Shown here in pieces: positions 56,101 to 64,000 of a DNA stretch of 64,000 nucleotides (position 1 is the stretch's first letter; every line of letters starts with the position of its first letter). The stretch covers positions 81,092 to 145,091 of the forward strand of contig NW_013546983.1 in NCBI RefSeq assembly GCF_000711695.1. The letters run 5' to 3'. The stretch comes from Tilletiaria anomala UBC 951 (taxonomy: Eukaryota; Basidiomycota; Exobasidiomycetes; Georgefischeriales; Tilletiariaceae). The position numbers were made by a program, and so were the translations under genes. The notes under the pieces were generated by a model that saw only the letters and a program-made list of their open reading frames with translations, did not search any database and was not told the DNA's origin.

Positions 56101-58498
56101 TGAGTTTGAGCGGTTCGCCAGCGACTCGGACAAGTCTGATCACGAAATGCCCACGTACGATGCTGAGGGAAAACCTGTCGAAAGTACGACACATCGCAAG
56201 CGCAAGAAGAGGGCTAAGAAGAAGGTCATCTCCAAGTCGGGCGATTCACCCAACCCGCTGCAACGCATCGAATGGTTCCGAATCGTGCTCGACGAGGCCC
56301 ACATAATCAAAGACTCAAAGACGTGGCAGTCTAAAGCAGTTTGCAATCTCTCTGCCCAACGCCGCACGGCACTCACGGGTACGCCGGTGCAGAATCGCGT
56401 CGACGATCTGTATGCCCTTGTGCGGTTCCTGCGCCTAGATCCCTTCGCGGACCGTGCCAACTGGAACTACTGGTGCAATATGTCTCGTCAAGGTTTGACG
56501 CTCAAGACTGCCAAGCACGGCAGTGTGCCGCTCGATACGGTGTCTCTTGCACGCGTGCAAACCATTATGAAATTTCTCACTTTGCGGCGTACCAAGGAGA
56601 CCAAGGATCCTCATGGCAAGCCGATATTGCAGCTTCCCCCTAAGTACCAGCGCACAGTCGTCCTGGACTTTGGCGATGTCGAAAAAGCGCGCTACAATGC
56701 CATGCACCAAATGTATCGCGAGGACTTTGAGGAGATGCTTCGTGGAGACACGGTCCAGCAAAACTACGCGACGATTCTCGTCGAAATCCTCTACTTGCGC
56801 ATGACCTGCGACCATCCAGACATGGTCGACATGGGCAAGGACATACGCAGATCTAAAGATGGCGACTACAATGTGCAGGTAGCCATCGCCGAAGATGGCA
56901 TCACGCGTGAGCGAGCGACGCGTTTCTTCCGCATTCTGCGCGATAATGGCGCAAGCGAGTGCGGCCTTTGCAATCGTGAGATCACCATGGGCCTCGACGC
57001 TGCGCCGGATGAGCTGGACGACTTTGGAGGTGGAAGCGCAGGTAAGGGCAGAGGCAAAGGCAAGGCGCAGCCAAAAACCGGCGACGACGAGGAAGCAGAG
57101 CTCAAGGCTGTTGTCACCAAGTGCCAGCATCTGTCCTGCTCTGAGTGCTTTGCGAACTACGCGCCCGCTGACAGCGGCTGGCCTCGACCATGTGCGAACG
57201 CGCCCGGAGGCATGTGTCCGGAATGTGCGCAGCCCTTGTCGCTTTTGCTGGAAGTTGTGCAGCTCGAGCGAACCGACTTTGAAGAGCTCGATCGCAACGC
57301 AGACCTTGATTCGCTCCCTGACGAGTCGCGCCAGCTCGATGACGATGACGACTTCAAGCCAGACCGCAAGAAGCACGGCAGGTTGGCCGAAGAAGCGGCC
57401 AAGTTCCGGAAACAGACGCTGAATGAGGCTCTAAAGGCACGACCGGACTTGAGTACAAAGATCCACGCGCTCGTCACGGACTTGCTTCAATTCTCTGTCT
57501 GCAATCCGCATTCCAAGCTGTATGATCCCCACGCGCCGAGACTCGACCACAGGGCCCTGACTGAGGAAGAAATTGCTATCGAAATGGCTGCTGCGAAGGC
57601 AGCAATAGCCGTCAAGAGTGACAAGGGGCCGCTCAACATTAGCACAAGCGGCATGCAAAGTGCGGGCTCGTCAAATCAGGTGCGCGGTACAATTGAAGCT
57701 GCGGCTCCCAAAGGCACCGAGGTGCACAAGGGTGACCATCCTGCGCCCAAAATGCCCCCCGTGGAGACTGTCAAAGTGGTAGAATGGCTGCCGAAAGTCA
57801 ATCTAGACGGCAGCATCACGCAGTACCGACCTATCAAATCGATCGTGTTCTCACAGTGGACAAGAATGCTGGATAAGGTCCAGAAGTGCTTGATCAAGAC
57901 GGGCATCCGATGCGTCCGTCTGGATGGCACGATGACAAGAGGTGATCGTCTGGCTACACTTAATGCTTTCAAGAGTGATGAGGGCATCGAGGTCATGCTC
58001 ATCTCCCTCAAAGCCGGTGGTTTTGGTTTAAACCTCGTCCAAGCAGCCAGAGCATACCTCGTAGATCCTTATTGGTGAGTGTTGTGAATACAAAGTGGCA
58101 TGGTAGAACGTCATTTAGATTTGACTCGCAATTCGCCTTCGCTACCTACAGGAATCCGGGAGTGGAGATGCAGGGTCTCGATCGCATTCATCGACTAGGT
58201 CAGACGCGTCCCGTGATCACGACCAAGTTCATCATGTCGCATTCAATCGAGGAGAACCTGGTGCGTGTTCCTTCTGATCCCTCTATGTGCCCGCTTGCAA
58301 GGAATGCAAACACTGACTTGGCTCAACCCTTCGGCTTGTTTTAAACCTTTTCAGCTGGAACTTCAAGCGAGAAAGATGCAGATGGCCGAGAGCGTCGGTC
58401 AGAAACGACAGGTGTCGCCACAACAACGCAGGAACCAACGACAGCATGATTTGCAGACGCTGTTCCGTATGCGTTCTCCAGATGCGCCCGCGGCGTAG
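53169..58498 (+). CDS. RING-containing SNF2 translocase, HLTF/Rad5-like
   Basis: Nuclear Swi2/Snf2 ATPase with a RING between the lobes, so a probable E3 or STUbL-type chromatin translocase. Five exons: 53169-54509, 54578-55813, 55901-58074, 58152-58260 and 58355-58498; about 1667 residues. About 300 disordered N-terminal residues precede a HIRAN-like stretch (GMISVPILCLSGVPASLQYE). Then LFPHQRKALAFLLMREKER, Walker A AILADDMGLGKTISII, motif Ia TLIICPMSIISNW, DEAH box WFRIVLDEAHIIKD, LTGTPVQNRVDDLYALVRFL, RING about residues 1212-1305, FSQWTRMLDKVQ, LISLKAGGFGLNLVQAARAY and DRIHRLGQTRPV. Long charged inserts sit between motifs I and Ia and before the DEAH box. An acceptor at 54556 would also keep frame for intron 1. 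Paralogue of the Rad5-type gene at 12-16 kb, but clearly divergent. Confidence 0.9.
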
Positions 58499-58954
58499 AC
58501 TGTAGAGATGTCAACGACCCGAAAGCATCCCCATCATTTCTGTCGTGCCGCTCGATGCAAAGCACATACTTGTACAATCATACCCATAATTATAGACATG
58601 TTCGACTTTCCAAGGAGTACGAAAGGCGCTGAGATGATATGTGATCAAATCCTTGCCGGAATGGAGGAAGGTATCAGTAATGTTTCGGCGCGCTACGGCA
58701 ATCGAGAGGGAGTGACTTTTGGTGAGGACCCGGATCTGCCGGACTACTATCGATGAACCACCTAAAACAGCATGTTCACAGAGTTACCCTCAACGTCTTA
58801 ACGATGTGCACATTCCATTCATCTGCATACATGACCGACTACACTACGCAGTTAAGACAGCGGTGTGAGCTTCACTTCTTGCTTCATTGCCACTGATTAT
58901 TTGGCGCTAAAGCCCCGACGTGAGACACCCAAGTAGCGCAGACCGACAGCGACC
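58499..58954. other. Intergenic with one short frame
   Basis: 456 bp between tandem rightward genes. The ATG at 58508 opens an 82-codon frame (to 58756) ending EGVTFGEDPDLPDYYR. It starts 10 bp after the SNF2 stop and has no recognised homology, so I leave it as a candidate only. Confidence 0.3.
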
Positions 58955-60648
58955 ATGTCCGCCAGCGCAGCACGCTCGGCACTGGCCTCCTCTGGCAACG
59001 GCGTGCGCAAGGCGCTGATCAATTCGCTCTCGACGCCGCTCGTCACCTCATTTGCCGGAGCCCAAGCGCTTTGGTGGCCCTGCGCTTCTGCCTCGCCGAG
59101 CATCTACATTCTCTTCATACCGGGCAATCCTGGTCTGTGCGCCTGGTATACGCAGTACCTCTCGTGCATATACAACTCGCACGCCCTCAAGGGCAAAGTC
59201 GAGATTCTCGCCCTGGGCCACCGTGGACATGCCCCCTTGCCATCAGGCGCTGGAAACACAATATTCGGCCCGAATGAGAACCAGGCTAATGCTGCTGCCA
59301 GAGGCGAGCGGACCGGCCTGGCTGACCAGATCAGACACAAGGTTCAGGTTGTCGACGCAATTCGAACCATACTTCCAAAGAGGCAGGCAGCTGTGACGCA
59401 AAATGGGACGAGTAGCTTATTGGCTCAAAATGGGAAGCCGGAGGGTCAAGAACCATGCACTAAATTAATCCTTCTCGGCCACTCCATTGGTTGTTACATT
59501 GCCGTCGAGACTCTCAAAGCGCGACCGGATAGCATAGACGGCGTGCACATGCTTTTCCCTGCAATCGCCAACGTTGGGAAGACTCCAAACGCAAAGAAAC
59601 TCAGAGTAAGACAGAGCAATGGATGAGGTCCTTTCCATTGCACGCACTGACGATGTTTCACCGTTGCATTTCTGTCACAGCTTCTCGTTCACCCCCTTCT
59701 GCCTTCACTGATGTTATCTTTACCTCTACTATTCCTTTCTCTACTACCCGCCTGTGTTGTCTTCTTTCTCACCCGGATTGTCACGCGCCAATCACACATG
59801 GCAGCACGGACCACTGCCGATTTGTTGCTGACACCGGGCGCAGTATTGAATTGCATTAAGATGGCCCGCGAAGAGTTCCGCGATGTGGGTGAGATCAAAC
59901 CCGACACCGTAAAAGCCATACAGACTTTCACCCGCCGCAGCGACCCTGGTGTTATCAGAACCTACTGGGGAGAGACCGACGGATGGGCACCGACGTGGCT
60001 GCGCGATGAAGTATCCGAGCAGCTTGGACTACAAGAGGAGAGACTACCTCCAACGATCGGCAAGCGACTCAGCCGAGCACGCAGTTTCAGTGTCAGCCAA
60101 GCGCATAAAGTTCTCTCCTCCGCTGCATCTTCCGCCGGTTCGGTCTTGACGACAAGGTCAAACAAGACATCGAGCGATCCCAGCATACAGCGACAGCAGC
60201 AAGCACAACATCTCCCATCAGCCTCGCCGCGCAAGCGCACCAGACCGTTCCACATGCGCACCGCCTCCGCCTCACGTTCGATAGACGGTTCCATCATCAT
60301 CCAGCCGCCTGCAAACTTCACCGATGACGACGAGACGGAGAACGAGGCACTGGCGCTTGTGCTCGATGGCGATACAGGCGGTGATGGCGGCTCCATAATG
60401 TTGACCAAGGCCAGCGAGACCGGGGCGTTGGCGAGAGGGGCTAAGGATGCCAAGGGAGTGTTGACCAACACAATTTGCGAAATGGGCATTCCGCATGCCT
60501 TCTGTCTCAATCGTGAGTTCTGAGATCAATAGGGGTTGTGCAGCCAACTTTTAACTTATATCCCGTCCTCCTGATGCCTTCCTTGCCTCCAGACGGCGTT
60601 GAGATGGCTCGCATCACGGCCCATTGGATCAAGTCTGATCATCTTTGA
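58955..60648 (+). CDS. Lipid droplet-associated hydrolase (LDAH family)
   Basis: Alpha/beta hydrolase of the LDAH/C2orf43 family (yeast YPR147C), associated with lipid droplets. Exons 58955-59605, 59681-60512 and 60593-60648 (introns 75 and 80 bp) give 512 residues. Seen: IYILFIPGNPGLCAWYTQYL near 50-69 (family N-terminal block), nucleophile elbow LILLGHSIGCYIAVETL with Ser177 in GHSIG, and the late acid/base region with YWGETDGWAP and the His in the junction CLNHGVEMARITAHWI. A hydrophobic stretch (LMLSLPLLFLSLLPACVVFF) near 227-250 could insert into the droplet membrane. A Ser-rich insert lies near 310-390. Converges with the ABC transporter gene. Confidence 0.9.
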
Positions 60649-60903
60649 ATTGTTGGCACAAGAAAGTGGTTTGTACAAAGCGAGTTATTTTGTTCATGAA
60701 TGAAGCGTAATGCATTTGTTTGGAAGGTATTTGTTTAGAAGCCATTTGGAGGCCTGGCCAGAACTGGAGAAAAGATGGCAGGCATCGCAATGCAATGCAA
60801 ATGGGTCCGCGCGATTGCTACAAATGAAGTTGCGCATGGCTGTCCTACGTGTTCTAGGACTGCACGAGCAATTTGGTTGTTATAATATGGAAATTCCATG
60901 GTT

Positions 60904-63900
60904 TCATGGTGCGTTCCTTGCCGCAATGATTTGGTCACGAGAGATGTTGGCTTTGGCGCACATGTCCGTGAAGATGCCGCACTGGTCGAACAGTTCGAGA
61001 GGAGGGGCAAACTCTGCCACTGCACCGTCGCTGAGCACAGCAATGCGGTCGTATCCGATGATGGTGTTGAGGCGATGTGCACTGGGGAGCGGGGAGTGGG
61101 TCAGGCTCATGAAACAAGGTTAAAGGACATCGCAAGATGATCACTCACATGCACAAGAGCGTGCGGCTCGCAAATTCTTCTCGGATGGTCTTCTGGACTT
61201 TGGCATCCGTCTGGGAGTCTGCACTGGCTGTCGCTTCATCGAGAAGCAGAATCTGGCAATTCTTGACGAGAGCTCTTGCGAGCGAGACGAGCGACCGTTG
61301 ACCGAGGGACAAATTAGCTCCACCTTCGTCGATTGGGCTGTCGAGCGTGAGCTTGTTCTGCTGCTGATGCGCGAGGGCAACGGAATCGCTGCCCAGCGTG
61401 GGGCCGCTTGAGGCGCTGGAAATTGTTGCTTCGTCTTGGACCAGCGTCGCGCGCTTGAGTGCGTCCCACAGCCGATTGTCGTCGAATTGCTGGAATGGAT
61501 CAAGGTTCGAGCGGAGCGTGCCGCTGAAGAGAAGTGGGTCCTGTGGAAGCACGGCGATGCGGCGGCGCAAATCGCGCAGGCCGATCTGCGAGATGTCTAC
61601 ACCGTCAATCACAATGCTGCCGCTATCGAGCTCGGTCAAGCGCAAGAGCGCAGTGAGGAGCGACGATTTACCAGCACCGGTCCGGCCAACGATCCCAATC
61701 TTCTGTCCTCCTTCTACTTCCAGGCTAATACCCTTGAGCACTTGTGGAAGCCCAGGGCGGTAACGCATGAAGACGTTGCGGATCGACATGGAGCCACGCT
61801 CCGGCCAGGACTCTGACACCGCGTTGGGAGGCGAGCCTTGCGCTGCCTCTTGCGGGAGGTTTTCGGCGTAGTGCTGCAAACGCTCTACACTCGACATGTT
61901 GTTCTCTACTTCAGCAACCTGTCGCGAGAACCATGAGTATGCCTGTACCGAGGTGACGACGAATGTCAGGGTGATACCGACTTGACCAGGTGAGAGCCTG
62001 TTGGCTCCTGTAGTTGTGAGAAGCGCAACGAGGAGAATGAGCACCGCACCAAGCATGTCGAGACGAACGCCGAGCCATCGCTGATTACTGATCGTCAGGA
62101 AATAGGCGCGGTTCTCTTTGTCCATCCTTGCCAAATTCTCATGCATCGCCAGAGTCGTGTGCTGATACGCTCGCAGTGTGGAAACGCCAGAGAGAGACTC
62201 CGCAAAGTGGCTGTACAAAGAACTCCGAAGTAGGTTGTCAAGTCGCTTGATCTCCCGGGCTGATGTTCGGTAGAAAGCGCTTGCCGCGACTAAACCCAGA
62301 AACAATGTAACGGCCTGTCAGCTCGCTCATCAGACCACAGGGAGAGGTTGACACTCACAATAGAAGACGAGAAGTGTGACGGCTATGACGACAAAGTAGT
62401 GCGTGATAATGGTGATCAAAACGATCGAGCCGATGATGGTAGCGATCGTGTTGGCAGCCATTCGGAACGAGTCGCTCTGCAAGGGCAAGCACAGCGTGTC
62501 AGGAGGAGCTCAGTAAGGTACGCATAAGTCCAACTTACCAGTTGGTTGTCAACGACATCGATGTCCTTGGCAAAGCGGTTCATGATACGGCCAGCGGGAG
62601 TGACGTCGAACCAAGCCATCGGTGCAAACATGGTGCGAGAGATGGCGAGCTGGTGCAGCGTCTTGCAAGCGTAGAAGGACAGGTAACCGGTGGAGGCACC
62701 CATTGCGAACGTCGCAATGGTCTGCGCGATCCCGAGGGCAGCGTAGACGCCCATGTAGAAGCCTGGGCTCTGTTTGAACTGGTCTTCCTGCCACCAAATG
62801 AGCCAGTAGCTGTTAATAATGCCGGCCGTCTGCATGAGGACGATGGAGAGGAAACAGAAGGGGACCATGATCCAACCCTTGCCCGCTTGGAAGTACGCGG
62901 CGTAGATGTGAGCTGAGACGGATCCGGTGTTTCGTTCCTCCGCCTCCATGAGCGCACCTGCCTTGGAGGCTTTGGCCACCTCGGCGTTGGTCATGTTCGC
63001 ACGACTGTACCTTTTCTTGCCCTGGGAATCGTCAATGTCGTCTTCCTTCCGCTCTTCCTCTTCTTCCCTCCCGCCAAACTCTTCGATGAGCCGGCTAAAC
63101 GGTCCCTTGGCAGTGCTTAGCTCCTCATACGTACCCGTCTCAACGATGCGCCCGTCCTCCATTGTGATGATACGGTCACAGAAGGGCAAAAAATGCAAGG
63201 CATGCGTGACGAGCACGACGGTCTTTCCTGCTCTGCGCAAGGGCAGGATCGCGTTGTGGAAGACCGCCTTGCCGACGTGGGCATCGAGTGCGCTGAGCGG
63301 ATCGTCAAAAAAGTATATCTCGGCCTGGTGGTAGAGGGCACGGGCGAGGGAGACACGTTGCTTTTGACCGCCGGAGAGCGTCACGCCCTTTTCGCCGATC
63401 TCGGACATGTCGCCTGCCGCAAGCATCTCGAGGTCGCTCTCGAGCTCGGCGATGCGCACGACTTGCCAGTAGCGCTCTTCCTCGAACGACTCGCCGAAGA
63501 GGATGTTGTCACGCACCGTCGCAGACTGGATCCAAGCGCTCTGCGGGACGTAGCCGATGCGGTTACCGCCCCAAATAATGCGGCCACCTTGGCGTCGCAT
63601 CTCGCCGATGCAGCCTTCGAGCAAGCTCGATTTGCCGGATCCGACGGGCCCGACGATCGCAACGAGCTCGCCCTTGGGGACGACGAGGTTGACTTTTTCC
63701 AGGGCGAATGGCTTCTGTTCTTCTTGCGGCTTGGCACCGTCAGCGACAGAGGGAGCGGCAGCGGAAAGCTTGGGGATGACCTTCTCGTCTGCATCTTCGT
63801 GCTGCTCGCTGGACGCCCTGCTAGCGGCGACGGAAAAGAGAGACTTAACGGCGCCAATGCCGGAAACCTGCCCATCGCGCGGGACGCGGTGCGGGTCGAC

Positions 63901-64000
63901 CGCGTGACGAGCGGCAGAGGCGTTGTCGTCTGGGTCAACAAAGGCGTCCTGGGCCACCTTACCCTGTTGTTTCTCCTCGAGGTGCAGGCGCTCCTCCTCG
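60904..64000 (-). CDS. YOR1: ABCC-type transporter, Yor1-like (5' end beyond window)
   Basis: C-terminal 965 residues of a full-length ABC exporter of the MRP/Yor1 group; the first membrane domain lies beyond 64000. Exons: edge-62539, 62476-62359, 62289-61149 and 61081-60904 (introns 62, 69 and 67 bp). NBD1: GPVGSGKSSLLEGC, LSGGQKQRVSLARALYH, Walker B IYFFDDPLSALDAHVG (Asp in place of the catalytic Glu, normal for ABCC). Membrane domain 2: IINSYWLIWWQEDQF, TPAGRIMNRFAKDIDVVDNQ, SLYSHFAESLSGVSTLRAYQ. NBD2: GRTGAGKSSLLTALLR, LSLGQRSLVSLARALVK, ILLLDEATASADSQTD, then LCIAHRLNTIIGYD across the last junction. Likely plasma-membrane drug/oligomycin-type efflux; substrate not deducible. Confidence 0.93.

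Noticed and set aside
56435-57376. Minus-strand 313-codon frame inside the second SNF2 gene
   Set aside because: Antisense shadow of conserved helicase sequence with no domain of its own.
1-64000. tRNA, rRNA, CRISPR array, LTR or transposase
   Set aside because: No A-box/B-box pair with acceptor stem, no direct-repeat/spacer array, and no integrase, reverse transcriptase or terminal repeats were found by eye. A tRNAscan and repeat-masking run would be decisive.

Overview
The window looks like nuclear DNA of a filamentous or yeast-like basidiomycete, most likely Ustilaginomycotina-related. Supporting evidence: GT-AG introns of mostly 60-130 bp with GTGAGT/GTAAGT donors, moderately GC-rich compact genes, and long Ser/Ala/Gln-rich insertions in conserved proteins. 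The window also carries Elongator, CCR4-NOT, Npl4 and mitochondrial-ribosome genes. I cannot fix genus or species. No transposase, reverse transcriptase, LTR, rRNA, tRNA, CRISPR array or bacterial operon was seen. Gene models were built by eye from reading frames and splice consensus, with conserved protein motifs used to join exons.

Layout. 0.2-12 kb: mitochondrial uL2m, a membrane-anchored unknown protein, argininosuccinate lyase, a mitochondrial protein joining an RsfS-like segment to a neugrin/Rrg9 domain, an ASNSD1-type asparagine-synthetase-like protein, and Utp11. 12-16.3 kb: a Rad5-type HIRAN-SNF2-RING translocase. 16.3-21.4 kb: a gene-poor island with one frame-broken secreted-protein gene. 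21.5-28.4 kb: a 1.4k-residue Ser-rich PH-domain protein and an Srf1-like four-helix membrane protein. 28.9-36 kb: Npl4, quinolinate phosphoribosyltransferase, adenosine kinase and a tiny unknown three-exon gene. 36-50.3 kb: a 1004-residue orphan, a Kap114/importin-9 karyopherin, Elp4, mitochondrial bL19m and Not3/5. 50.6-64 kb: an Slc1-type acyltransferase, a second RING-containing SNF2 protein, a lipid-droplet hydrolase, and the C-terminal two thirds of a Yor1-type ABC transporter that runs off the right edge.

The genes are mainly unrelated housekeeping functions arranged as divergent and convergent pairs, so there is no operon-like pathway. Loose themes are mitochondrial translation (uL2m, the RsfS-Rrg9 protein, bL19m), ubiquitin-linked DNA-damage tolerance (two RING-SNF2 proteins, Npl4), lipid and membrane biology (Slc1, LDAH, Srf1-like, the PH protein), and arginine, NAD and purine metabolism. 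The points most worth a second look are the RsfS/Rrg9 fusion, the expanded RING in the second SNF2 protein, the broken secreted gene and its island, several stop-free 3n introns, and a new small protein at 35.6 kb.
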